The notes beneath the pieces are model-generated. The model was not told where the DNA came from. It did no database searches and worked only from the letters and a program-made list of their open reading frames with translations. Made by a program: the position numbers and the translations under genes. A stretch of DNA of 39,207 nucleotides from NCBI GenBank assembly GCA_028687645.1, contig JAQTZQ010000016.1:1-39207 (forward strand), read 5' to 3'. The stretch comes from Rhodocyclaceae bacterium (GTDB lineage: Bacteria; Pseudomonadota; Gammaproteobacteria; Burkholderiales; Rhodocyclaceae). Each line of letters opens with the position of its first letter. Positions within the stretch are counted from its first letter, which is position 1. Of this stretch, positions 17,196-25,406 are shown piece after piece.

Positions 17196-17648
17196 TCAAC
17201 CCTGATGCCAGGGCAGTCCGGCATGGCGCCAGCCATTGACCTTGTTGCGCTGGCCGCTGGCATCCTTGTCGCCCTCGAAACCTTCGAGAATATTGAAGCA
17301 ATCGTTGAAGCCATTTTCTGTAGCCAGACGCGCCGCACCATCCGAGCGCGCGCCACTGCGACAAAGAAAAAACACCAGCGATTCAGGATCGACCTGACGC
17401 TTCAATTCGGTCAAAAAATGCGGATTCCGCACGCCACCCGGATATTGGTTCCATTCAATCTCGATGGCCCCCGGCACACGCCCGACCCAATCCCATTCGG
17501 CGCGGGTGCGCACATCAACCAGTTTGGCGCCGGGCGCCAGGCGCAGCAGTTCAAACGCTTCCTGCGGCGTCAGCGCGCCTTCATAAGGCAAGTCCAGCGC
17601 TTTGGCTCTGGCCTGCGACAAGCGGAGGATTTCCGTTAACATTCCCAT
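17196..17648 (-). CDS. Single-domain rhodanese-like protein
   Basis: A 150-aa cytoplasmic rhodanese domain: KLVDVRTRAEWDWVGRVPGA (substrate-side motif) and the active-site loop CRSGARSDGAA with its persulfide-forming Cys near residue 107. A short N-terminal helical segment precedes it. It is likely a sulfurtransferase; directly upstream of nadA, it might supply sulfur for the NadA iron-sulfur cluster, which is only a context guess. ATG 17648 was used; ATG 17642 is in frame two codons later. Divergent from the cation transporter gene. Confidence 0.88.
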   Translation of the reverse strand: MGMLTEILRLSQARAKALDLPYEGALTPQEAFELLRLAPGAKLVDVRTRAEWDWVGRVPGAIEIEWNQYPGGVRNPHFLTELKRQVDPESLVFFLCRSGARSDGAARLATENGFNDCFNILEGFEGDKDASGQRNKVNGWRHAGLPWHQG

Positions 17649-17695
17649 CGTCTTTGGCTGCTAGTATGTGAGGCCAATAGTATAGGGCAGAGCAC

Positions 17696-18874
17696 ATGGG
17701 TCACGAGCATCACCACCACACCGTTCCGGTCATCACCGCTGCAGATCGTGCCGTTGAGGCACAACGGGCTACCTGGGTAAGTGTTGCGGTCAACCTGGCA
17801 ATGACCCTGATTCAGGTTCTTGTCGGCTATCTCGCTCATTCCCAATCACTTATCGCGCACGGCCTGCACTCATTTTCTGATTTGCTCTCCGATTTTCTCG
17901 TCATCTACGCCACGCGCCAGAGTGCCCACCCGGCGGACAGCGCTCACCCTTATGGTCACGCCCGGATCGAAACGGCAGCCACCTTCATTCTCGGCTTGTC
18001 GCTGACCACCATCGGTGGCGGGATTTTGTGGGAATCGGGCATGCGCCTGCAACATATTGAAGCCCTGCCCAGCGTTGAGCTTTCTGCGCTCTGGGTCGCC
18101 ATCGCCACCGTCATCTCCAAGGAAGCGCTTTATCGTTACCTGATCAGCGTTGGTGAACGCCTACGCTCCCAGTTGATGATCGCCAATGCGCTACATACCC
18201 GGGCCGATGCGGCTTCAGCGCTGGTGGTCGTAGCCGGCATTGGTGGAGCGCTGCTTGGCTGGTCTTTTCTTGACCTGCTCGCAGCCGCCCTGATGGGCTT
18301 CATGATTTTACGCATGGGGCTGGGTTTGGCCTGGGACGCGATGAAGGAACTGATTGATACCGGCCTTGACGAGACTCAGGTTGCGGCGATTCATGCCACG
18401 GTGCTGGCCACCCCCGGCGTTCTCGGTCTGCACGAATTGCGCACCCGGCGCATGGCACATCAGGCGCTGGTCGATGCCCACGTTCAAGTGGACGCGCGGA
18501 TCAGCGTCTCCGAAGGCCATCGCATTGCCGAATCCGCCCGAGCCCGGGTGCTGCGCGAGCATCCGGAAGTGCTCGATGTCTTGGTACACATCGACCCGGA
18601 AGACGATCTGGAACCCGACCTTGCCGCCCACCGACTGCCCGGGCGAGAGGCCTTGCTTGAAGAATTGACGCCGCTACTGGCCGGTCTGCCGACACCACAA
18701 CGCATCGTGCTGCACTACCTCAACGGCCAGGTTGAGGTTGAGGTTTTTCTCAATCAGGATTTTTTTGCCAACGGTGAAGCCCTGAAAACCGCCGATACTC
18801 AACTGGCAGAGCGTCTGGGGCAACATCCAACCATCCGGAGCATTTCGCTAAATTGCCACATCGCACCAAAATAG
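17696..18874 (+). CDS. Cation diffusion facilitator family transporter with extended C-terminus
   Basis: A 392-aa divalent metal/proton antiporter of the inner membrane. The N-terminus is His rich (HEHHHH). Six membrane helices carry the metal sites LHSFSDLLSD (TM2) and LHTRADAASA (TM5), the His/Asp pattern usual for zinc, iron or manganese CDFs. The cytoplasmic ferredoxin-like domain (about 210-300) includes VHVDARISVSEGHRIA-like and VLVHIDPE motifs. About 90 further residues (GREALLEELTPLLAG to the end) form a second small domain not present in minimal CDFs of about 300 aa. AGGGC lies 9 bases before ATG 17696. The stop codon lies inside an NtrC-like site of the glnA promoter. Confidence 0.9.
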   Translation: MGHEHHHHTVPVITAADRAVEAQRATWVSVAVNLAMTLIQVLVGYLAHSQSLIAHGLHSFSDLLSDFLVIYATRQSAHPADSAHPYGHARIETAATFILGLSLTTIGGGILWESGMRLQHIEALPSVELSALWVAIATVISKEALYRYLISVGERLRSQLMIANALHTRADAASALVVVAGIGGALLGWSFLDLLAAALMGFMILRMGLGLAWDAMKELIDTGLDETQVAAIHATVLATPGVLGLHELRTRRMAHQALVDAHVQVDARISVSEGHRIAESARARVLREHPEVLDVLVHIDPEDDLEPDLAAHRLPGREALLEELTPLLAGLPTPQRIVLHYLNGQVEVEVFLNQDFFANGEALKTADTQLAERLGQHPTIRSISLNCHIAPK

Positions 18875-18878
18875 TGCA
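18862..18878. promoter_or_regulatory. NtrC-type binding site 1 upstream of glnA
   Basis: CGCACC-AAAAT-AGTGCA fits the NtrC consensus TGCACC-N5-GGTGCA with two mismatches. It overlaps the stop codon of the cation transporter gene. Its centre is 31 bp (three helical turns) from site 2 and about 129 bp upstream of the predicted sigma54 start. Confidence 0.65.
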
Positions 18879-18892
18879 TCACGTCGTGCGCT

Positions 18893-18909
18893 CGCACACT
18901 TTCTGTGCG
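18893..18909. promoter_or_regulatory. NtrC-type binding site 2 upstream of glnA
   Basis: CGCACA-CTTTC-TGTGCG is a perfect palindrome with the N5 spacing of NtrC sites and matches the GCAC/GTGC core. It is about 98 bp upstream of the predicted start. With site 1 it reproduces the two-site enhancer layout of enteric glnA. Confidence 0.65.
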
Positions 18910-18972
18910 CTAAATCTTGGGCTGACCCCAGCATCTCCTTGTGGCAAAATACAAAGTTGTACAGATAAGCGA

Positions 18973-18988
18973 TGGCATGCTTTCTGCT
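18973..18988 (+). promoter_or_regulatory. Sigma54 promoter of glnA
   Basis: TGGCATGCTTTCTGCT matches the -24/-12 consensus (TGGCACG-N4-TTGCW) with exactly 10 bases between GG and GC. Transcription should start near 19000, giving a leader of about 65 nt. Confidence 0.75.
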
Positions 18989-19063
18989 AAAAGTTCGCTG
19001 TTGTGATTTTTTTGATTATTGCCGGGTTGACCGGCAGCTTGTTTTCTTAGGAGATTGACGCTT

Positions 19064-20479
19064 ATGGCAACCCCGCAAGACGTGATGAAGATGGTCAAGG
19101 AAAACGACGCAAAATTCGTCGATTTCCGTTTTACCGATACCCGTGGCAAAGAACAGCACGTCACCGTGCCGGTTTCCGCCTTTAGCGAAGACAAATTCGA
19201 GAACGGTCACGCTTTCGACGGTTCCTCCATCGCTGGCTGGAAGGGCATTCAAGCTTCCGACATGCAGCTGAATCCGGACCCGAACACCGCCTACGTTGAT
19301 CCGTTCTTCGACGAAACCACCGTTGTCCTGACCTGTGACGTCGTTGATCCGGCTGATGGCCGTGGCTACGACCGCGACCCGCGTTCGATCGCCAAGCGCG
19401 CTGAAGCCTACCTCAAGTCCACCGGCATTGGCGACACCGCCTATTTCGGCCCGGAACCCGAATTCTTCATCTTCGACGGCGTCGAGTGGAATGTCGACAT
19501 GTCCGGCTGCTCCCTGAAGATCCATTCTGCTGAGGCAGCTTGGGGTTCTGGCGAGAAAAACGAAGGTAACGGCTCTTCCGGCCACCGTCCGACCGTCAAG
19601 GGCGGCTACTTCCCAGTTCCGCCGGTTGACAGCCTGCACGACATCCGTTCGGCGATGTGTCTGACCCTGGAAGCCCTCGGTTGCCCGGTTGAAGTTCACC
19701 ACCACGAAGTCGCCACTGCCGGTCAGTGCGAAATCGGTACCGTGTTCAACACCCTGGTCAAGCGTGCCGACCAGACCCAGATTCTCAAGTACGTGGTGCA
19801 CAACGTTGCTCACCAGTACGGCAAGACCGCCACCTTCATGCCGAAGCCGATCGTTGGCGACAACGGTTCCGGTATGCACGTTCACCAGTCCATCTGGAAG
19901 GATGGCAAGAACCTGTTCGCCGGCGACGGCTATGCCGGCCTGTCTGAAACCGCCCTGTTCTACATCGGCGGTATCATCAAGCACGCCAAGGCCCTGAACG
20001 CCATCACCAATCCGGGTACCAACTCCTACAAGCGTCTGGTTCCGCATTACGAAGCTCCGGTCAAGCTGGCTTACTCCGCCAAGAACCGTTCGGCTTCTAT
20101 CCGCATTCCGTACGTTGCCTCGACCAAGGCTCGCCGTATCGAGACCCGTTTCCCGGATCCGATCGCCAATCCGTACCTGTGCTTCTCCGCGCTGCTGATG
20201 GCCGGCCTGGATGGTATCCAGAACAAGATTCACCCGGGCGATCCGGCTGACAAGAACCTCTACGATCTGCCGCCGGAAGAGGATGCAAAGATCCCGACCG
20301 TCTGCGCATCGCTCGAAGAAGCGTTGGCTGCCCTGGCTGCTGATCACGACTTCCTGACCCGTGGTGGCGTCTTCTCCAACGAGTGGATCGAAGCCTTCAT
20401 CGAGTTGAAAATGGACGAAGTCAACAAGGTTCGCATGACCACACACCCGGTCGAGTTTGATCTCTATTACAGCTGCTAA
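19064..20479 (+). CDS. glnA: Glutamine synthetase type I GlnA
   Basis: ATP-dependent ligation of ammonia to glutamate; dodecameric cytoplasmic GS-I beta. 471 aa, normal length. Motifs: [12 protein letters not shown] (N-terminal signature), [11 protein letters not shown], the ATP-binding segment [26 protein letters not shown] and the adenylylation loop NLYDLPPEE with Tyr400. TTAGGAG lies 10 bases before ATG 19064; the TTG three codons upstream is ruled out by that. Codon choice is strongly biased to C-ending codons, as expected for a highly expressed gene. Control by NtrC and sigma54 is indicated by the upstream sites, and the regulators are encoded 5 kb downstream. A strong terminator follows. 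Confidence 0.98.
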   Translation: MATPQDVMKMVKENDAKFVDFRFTDTRGKEQHVTVPVSAFSEDKFENGHAFDGSSIAGWKGIQASDMQLNPDPNTAYVDPFFDETTVVLTCDVVDPADGRGYDRDPRSIAKRAEAYLKSTGIGDTAYFGPEPEFFIFDGVEWNVDMSGCSLKIHSAEAAWGSGEKNEGNGSSGHRPTVKGGYFPVPPVDSLHDIRSAMCLTLEALGCPVEVHHHEVATAGQCEIGTVFNTLVKRADQTQILKYVVHNVAHQYGKTATFMPKPIVGDNGSGMHVHQSIWKDGKNLFAGDGYAGLSETALFYIGGIIKHAKALNAITNPGTNSYKRLVPHYEAPVKLAYSAKNRSASIRIPYVASTKARRIETRFPDPIANPYLCFSALLMAGLDGIQNKIHPGDPADKNLYDLPPEEDAKIPTVCASLEEALAALAADHDFLTRGGVFSNEWIEAFIELKMDEVNKVRMTTHPVEFDLYYSC

Positions 20480-20497
20480 GCCTTAGTAGCTCAAGGG

Positions 20498-20524
20498 GGG
20501 CGGGATTTTTCCCGCCCTTTTTTT
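20498..20524 (+). terminator. Rho-independent terminator of glnA
   Basis: Perfect 7-bp stem GGGCGGG / CCCGCCC with a six-base loop (ATTTTT), followed by seven or more T residues, 19 bp after the glnA stop. Confidence 0.92.
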
Positions 20525-20578
20525 GTCCACCTCAGAATGCTCATTGCGTTAAACTAAAAAGCCTCCTTTGGAACATAG

Positions 20579-21052
20579 ATGATGATCCGTTCGCTGTTCG
20601 CCATGCTCGTTGCCACACTGACTTTCCCCGTGATCGCACAGACCATCTACAAATGCACCGACGACAATGGCGGTACGCTGATTTCCAATACCAAGGTCAA
20701 CAAGAATTGCAAAGTTGTTTCCAGTAGCCCGGAATCGCCCATCTCAGCCCCCAAGGCGCGCTCAAGCGGTGCAGCTGCCACCCCAACGCCAGCCGGTTTC
20801 CCGCGTATTCAGGAGGACACCCAAAAGGCGCGGGACACTGATCGACAGAGAATTCTCGAACAGGAACTTGCGAGCGAGCAGCGCAATCTTGAGCAAGCCA
20901 GGAAAGACCTGGTGGAGCAGGAAGCGGTCCGTAGCGGCGACGAGAAAAACTACCAGCGCGTCCTGGATCGCTTGCAGCCTTACAAAGAACGCGTCAGCCA
21001 GCACGAACGCAATATTGAGGCGATTCAAAAGGAGCTTGGTAAGCTGCGCTGA
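20579..21052 (+). CDS. DUF4124-type exported protein with coiled coil
   Basis: A 157-aa periplasmic protein. It has a signal peptide (residues 1-20, cleavage after VIAQ region), then a short DUF4124-like motif (TIYKCTDDNGGTLISNT) with two cysteines, a low-complexity Ser/Ala/Pro linker and a charged helix (about 80-157, EQRNLEQARKDLVEQE) predicted to form a coiled coil. The function of DUF4124 proteins is unknown. The first of two adjacent ATG codons (20579) was used. It has its own unit between the glnA terminator and the convergent efflux operon, whose stop codon abuts its own. Confidence 0.8.
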   Translation: MMIRSLFAMLVATLTFPVIAQTIYKCTDDNGGTLISNTKVNKNCKVVSSSPESPISAPKARSSGAAATPTPAGFPRIQEDTQKARDTDRQRILEQELASEQRNLEQARKDLVEQEAVRSGDEKNYQRVLDRLQPYKERVSQHERNIEAIQKELGKLR

Positions 21053-24000
21053 TCAGCGAGTCGTCAGTTTGACCTTGTACCAGGCAGCGTAAAGTGCGGG
21101 CAGGAAAAGCAGGGTCAGCGCTGTAGCGACAATCAACCCGCCCATAATGGCCACCGCCATCGGCCCGAAGAAATCATTGCGCGACAGCGGAATCATGGCC
21201 AGCACTGCGGCCAGGGCAGTGAGCACGATGGGTCGGAAGCGCCGTACAGTCGATTCGACAATAGCCTCCCAGCGCGACTTGCCGGCAGCTAAATCCTGCT
21301 CGATTTGATCGACCAGAATGATCGAGTTCCGCATGATCATGCCGAACAAGGCGATGGTACCAAGGAGTGCCATGAAGCCAAAGGGCCGGTTAAAAACCAA
21401 TAGAAACAATGAAATTCCGATCAGGCCCAAGGGAGCGGTCAGCAGCACCATGACTACCCGTGAAACGCTTTGCAACTGGATCATCAGGATCGTCACCACT
21501 GCCAGGACAAAAACCGGCAAGCCGGCAACAACTGAGTTTGAACCTTTGGCCGACTCTTCAACTGAACCACCGACATCAATTTTATAGCCCGCCGGCAATC
21601 CGCTGCGAATCTGATCCACTTCAGGCGCCAGCTGACCGACTACGGTCGCCGGTTGCACCTGCCCGTAAATATTGGCGCGCACGGTGATGGTTGGTGTGCG
21701 ATCACGGCGCCAGAGCATACCCGGCTCAAAACTGTAATTAATTTTTCCCAACTGACTGAGCGGTACGCTGCGTCCGCTGCGGGTTGGAATGGCCAGATCG
21801 GGCAGTGCCGCCAGCGCACCGCGCTCGTAACCTTCGCCGCGCAGAACGACGTCAATAGTCTTGATGCCTTCGCGGTAGCTGGTCACGGTCAGCCCGTTGA
21901 GTGACATATTCAGCAGTGCCGCCAAATCCTGTCCAGAGACACCAAGCAAACGCGCCTTGTCTTGATCAATTTCAACTTCAGCGATCTTCGAGAGCTCACT
22001 CCAATCGGTATTGACATTAGAAACTTCCGGATTGCGCCGCATTGCATCGGCTACTTTCGCTGCCACGCTGCGCAGCGTCTCGATATCCTCGCCAGAAACC
22101 CGGTACTGAATCGGGTAACCCACCGGCGGACCATTTTCAATCCGCGCTATGTTGGCGCGCACGATCAGAGGTTCATTTTCGTAGTGTTTTATCAGTCGAC
22201 CGCGCAAGGCCTCACGTGCTTCAACATTCCGGGTCAAAATTACCATCTGGCTGAGATTGGTGGCGGGTAATTGCTGATCCAGACTCAGGTAATAACGGGG
22301 TGCGCCGGCACCGACAAAGGTAATCGCATATTCGTGCTGGTCAAATTCGGCTTTATCTTTCTCCAGCCAAGCCTCAAGTTTGCGGGTTTCGGCATCAATC
22401 GCGGTGATTGATGCTCCCTCGGGCAAACGTAGTTCAACATTTAATTCAAGACGGGTCGAGTTGGGAAAAAACTGCTTTTGCACCTTGTTCATGCCAACAA
22501 TTGACAGTGCAAAAAGCACTAACGTACTGCCGATCACCAGCCAGCGATATGCCACACACCAACTGACCAGCGCCCGGAAGCGCTGGTAGAAAGCGCTAGC
22601 GTAGACATCGTGTTCTGCGCCGTGCTCACCACCGCCAAAACCCAAGTGCTTGAGGCGCTCAGCCAGTGCCGGCCAGCGGCGTTCAATCAGGCCCGGTTGG
22701 TGCGACGCGCGCGGATCGGGCAGCAGTTTGTAACCTAGCCAGGGAATCGCAATGACTGCTGCCAGCCATGAGATCAGCAGCGCCGCCGCATTGATTTGAA
22801 AAAAAGCAAAGGCGTATTCGCCAGTTGAGGATTTGGCGAGCGCAATAGGCAGAAAACCAGCCACCGTCACCAAGGTACCGGACAGCATCGGCCCGGCCGT
22901 ACTGGTGAATGCGAATGAAGCGGCGCGCGTGCGTTCCCAGCCCTGCTCCATTTTTACCCACATCATTTCGACGGCAATGATGGCATCGTCCACCAGCAAA
23001 CCCAGCGCCAGAACCAATGCCCCCAGCGATACCTTGTGCAAGCCGATATTGAAAAGATGCATCACCAGAAAGGTGGCAGCCAGTACCAGTGGAATCGAGA
23101 TTGCGACGACCAATCCAGTACGCATCCCGAGACTGATAAAAGTCACCAGAAGCACCACAATCACCGCCTCTGCCAGAGCGCTGACGAAGGTGTCAATCGA
23201 GCGTTTGACAGCATCTGGCTGACTCGCGGCCTGACCGATTTCAACACCCAGCGGCAAGCCGGCACGCAGACTGGCAATGCGCAGATCAAGCGCCTTGCCC
23301 AACTCAATAATGTCACCGCCACGCGCCATTGAAACGCCAATCGCCAGCGCTGGCTTGCCGCCGTAACGCACTTGCGTGCCCGGAGGGGCACTGACGCCAC
23401 GTTGTACGTTGGCGATATCACCCAGTCGGAAAACGCGACCGTTGGCGCGAATCAGTGTATCAGCGACGGCCTGAGCAGTAGAAAACGCGCCGCTGGGACG
23501 GATCTGGATGCGCTCACTTGCGGTTTCAAAAAAACCTGCGCCACTGACGGCATTTTGCTGACTCAGCGCTTGCATGACAAGGGCTTGATCGATCCCCAAC
23601 GTCGCCAGCTTGGTATTGGACAAATCGACAAATATCTTTTCATCCTGCACACCAAAGAGCTCGACTTTGCCGACACTCGGCACGCGCAGCAAATCGTCAC
23701 GGATACGCTCGGCCAGATCCTTAAGCTGCGGGTAATCGAGGCCTTCTGCGGTCAACGCGTAAATGGTGCCAAAAACGTCGCCGAACTCGTCATTGAAAAA
23801 CGGCCCCTGCACCCCGCTCGGCAGGGTATGGCGGATATCGCCGATCTTCTTGCGCACCTGATAGAAGACCTCGGGCATTTGCGCCGCTGGCGTGCTGTCC
23901 TTGGTGTAGAACAGCACCGTTGATTCACCCGCCCGAGAGTAGCTGGCGACACGATCGATGTATGGGGTTTCCTGAAGTTTTTTCTCAATCTTGTCCGTCA

Positions 24001-24199
24001 GTTGCTGTGCCACCTGATGCGCCGTTGCGCCCGGCCACAAGGTGCGTACCAGCATCACTTTGAAGGTGAAAGGTGGATCCTCCGATTGCCCGAGTTTGCC
24101 GTAGGCAAAGATCCCCATGACCGCGATGGCGGCGAGAAAATAGCCAACCAGGGTGCGGTGATGCAGCGCCCAGTCTGAAAGATTGAAACGATGGCTCAC
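21053..24199 (-). CDS. RND-type multidrug efflux permease (inner-membrane pump)
   Basis: A 1048-aa AcrB/MexB-like proton-driven pump, full length for the HAE-1 family. It has one N-terminal helix (VGYFLAAIAVMGIFAYGKL), a large periplasmic porter loop, TM2-6, a second loop and TM8-12. The proton-relay Asp pair is in LLVDDAIIAVEM (TM4). In TM10-11 the position equivalent to the AcrB Lys940 appears as Arg in MIMRNSIILVD, which is common in the TriC-like branch. The sequence style (SEDPPFTFKVMLVRTLWPGAT) also fits that branch. It begins 3 bp after the adaptor gene, so they are translated from one mRNA. No outer-membrane channel gene is adjacent. Substrates unknown. Confidence 0.92.
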   Translation of the reverse strand: MSHRFNLSDWALHHRTLVGYFLAAIAVMGIFAYGKLGQSEDPPFTFKVMLVRTLWPGATAHQVAQQLTDKIEKKLQETPYIDRVASYSRAGESTVLFYTKDSTPAAQMPEVFYQVRKKIGDIRHTLPSGVQGPFFNDEFGDVFGTIYALTAEGLDYPQLKDLAERIRDDLLRVPSVGKVELFGVQDEKIFVDLSNTKLATLGIDQALVMQALSQQNAVSGAGFFETASERIQIRPSGAFSTAQAVADTLIRANGRVFRLGDIANVQRGVSAPPGTQVRYGGKPALAIGVSMARGGDIIELGKALDLRIASLRAGLPLGVEIGQAASQPDAVKRSIDTFVSALAEAVIVVLLVTFISLGMRTGLVVAISIPLVLAATFLVMHLFNIGLHKVSLGALVLALGLLVDDAIIAVEMMWVKMEQGWERTRAASFAFTSTAGPMLSGTLVTVAGFLPIALAKSSTGEYAFAFFQINAAALLISWLAAVIAIPWLGYKLLPDPRASHQPGLIERRWPALAERLKHLGFGGGEHGAEHDVYASAFYQRFRALVSWCVAYRWLVIGSTLVLFALSIVGMNKVQKQFFPNSTRLELNVELRLPEGASITAIDAETRKLEAWLEKDKAEFDQHEYAITFVGAGAPRYYLSLDQQLPATNLSQMVILTRNVEAREALRGRLIKHYENEPLIVRANIARIENGPPVGYPIQYRVSGEDIETLRSVAAKVADAMRRNPEVSNVNTDWSELSKIAEVEIDQDKARLLGVSGQDLAALLNMSLNGLTVTSYREGIKTIDVVLRGEGYERGALAALPDLAIPTRSGRSVPLSQLGKINYSFEPGMLWRRDRTPTITVRANIYGQVQPATVVGQLAPEVDQIRSGLPAGYKIDVGGSVEESAKGSNSVVAGLPVFVLAVVTILMIQLQSVSRVVMVLLTAPLGLIGISLFLLVFNRPFGFMALLGTIALFGMIMRNSIILVDQIEQDLAAGKSRWEAIVESTVRRFRPIVLTALAAVLAMIPLSRNDFFGPMAVAIMGGLIVATALTLLFLPALYAAWYKVKLTTR

Positions 24200-24202
24200 G
24201 AT

Positions 24203-25294
24203 TTAGCGCTGCCGATCAGGCTTTGTGAGGGTGCGTGGGGTCACGGCAAGACCGGCAACCAATTGGTTGAGGCCGCTGACAATCACCAATTCACCAACCT
24301 TCAAGCCGTCCAAAATCAGTGCACCATCTTCACGAAATTGAGCAATCTGGACGCCTCGTGGTGTTGCCTTGCCGTCCTGCACCAGCCAGACTTGCGGCCC
24401 TTGTCCGCGATCAACGACAGCATTGAGTGGTACCCATACCCCCGCAGAAGAAGGCGTCGCAGCGAGTAAAACCTGCGCCGTCATGCCAAGTCGGACTTCA
24501 GCGGGAGGATCAATCAACGCAATACGCACCAAAAACGTGCGCGTCGCCGCATCTGCTGCGGGCGCCACTTCCCGTACCCGGCCTGACATTACAATTTTTG
24601 GATCAGCCCACAGGTTGACCGTAATACTTTGCGCTGAATTGAGCGCTGCAAGGCGATTTTCCGGTACCGCGATAGCCACTTCTTTGGCCTCCGGGCGAGC
24701 CAGGCGCAGTACGGGCTGGCCGGCATTCACCACCTGCCCGGCATCAGCCAGCACTGCCGTCACAATGGCTGGCTGAGCGCTACTCAACGTACCATAGGCG
24801 GCCTGATTGCCGGAGATTTTGGCTTGGCTCTGCGCCTGTGCCAAACGCGCTTTGGCACTATTGAAGGCATTGTCTTTGGCCTCAAAAGCCGCTGAGCTGA
24901 CAAAATTTTGTTTGACCAAGCCGGCATAACGCTCTCGCTCGGCGCGGGCGGTTGAAAAATCACTTTCAGCAGCTGCCAACTGGGCGCGCGCGGCGCTGGC
25001 ACTGAGCTCCAGATCTGCCGGATCCAGCTTGGCCAAGGCTTGCCCAGCGGCGATTTCGGCGCCGACATCGACCAGGCGCGTGGCAATTTTTCCGCCGACC
25101 CGGAAGGCTGCATCAAACTCGTGGCGGGCGCGGATTTCGCCGCTGTAGATATTTTCGGCATTTGGCGCCAGGGTCGCCGCCTGCACCATAACCAATGGCA
25201 CGGGCGCTTTAGGGGTTTCCGCTGGCTGGCAAGCGGCCAAGACAAGCGTGGCAACAAAGCTGAAAAACGGCAAGGCAAATGGCGCGAAGTGCAT
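24203..25294 (-). CDS. RND efflux periplasmic adaptor (membrane fusion lipoprotein)
   Basis: A 363-aa membrane fusion protein linking the RND pump to an outer-membrane channel. The N-terminal signal ends in the lipobox LVLAAC with Cys21. The order is beta-barrel start, lipoyl half (GGKIATRLVDVGAEIAAGQALAKLD), alpha-helical hairpin (about 85-150), second lipoyl half (AIVTAVLADAGQVVNAGQPVLRL), beta-barrel and membrane-proximal domain. It is the first gene of the adaptor-pump operon and divergent from ntrB across a 112-bp gap. No regulator gene of the TetR type is present nearby. Confidence 0.9.
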   Translation of the reverse strand: MHFAPFALPFFSFVATLVLAACQPAETPKAPVPLVMVQAATLAPNAENIYSGEIRARHEFDAAFRVGGKIATRLVDVGAEIAAGQALAKLDPADLELSASAARAQLAAAESDFSTARAERERYAGLVKQNFVSSAAFEAKDNAFNSAKARLAQAQSQAKISGNQAAYGTLSSAQPAIVTAVLADAGQVVNAGQPVLRLARPEAKEVAIAVPENRLAALNSAQSITVNLWADPKIVMSGRVREVAPAADAATRTFLVRIALIDPPAEVRLGMTAQVLLAATPSSAGVWVPLNAVVDRGQGPQVWLVQDGKATPRGVQIAQFREDGALILDGLKVGELVIVSGLNQLVAGLAVTPRTLTKPDRQR

Positions 25295-25370
25295 GATTGA
25301 AAGCGACTTTATTTAAGCAATCGGTCAGACGCCGATGATAATGAACAACGAGTCAGTAAGGCAAGATGTA

Positions 25371-25390
25371 ATTCAGCCGGCGCGCTGAAT
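25371..25390. promoter_or_regulatory. Inverted repeat in the ntrB/efflux intergenic region
   Basis: ATTCAGC-CGGCGC-GCTGAAT: perfect 7-bp arms around a 6-bp GC centre. It covers the -35 region of the putative ntrB promoter and lies 77 bp from the divergent efflux start codon, so a bound protein could act on either gene. Confidence 0.4.
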
Positions 25391-25393
25391 CGT

Positions 25394-25399
25394 TACAAT
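25394..25399 (+). promoter_or_regulatory. -10 box of ntrB, very close to the start codon
   Basis: TACAAT ends only 7 bases before the ntrB ATG. A TTCAGC with 16-bp spacing is the only -35 candidate. If used, transcription would start at or within a base or two of the ATG, giving a leaderless mRNA. Confidence 0.4.
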
Positions 25400-25406
25400 A
25401 CACCGC

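Noticed and set aside
19016..20446. Long minus-strand open frame (476 codons) opposite glnA
   Set aside because: It mirrors the glnA codon bias; glnA is certain and the antisense protein has no recognisable domain. Long antisense frames are common opposite highly biased GC-rich genes.
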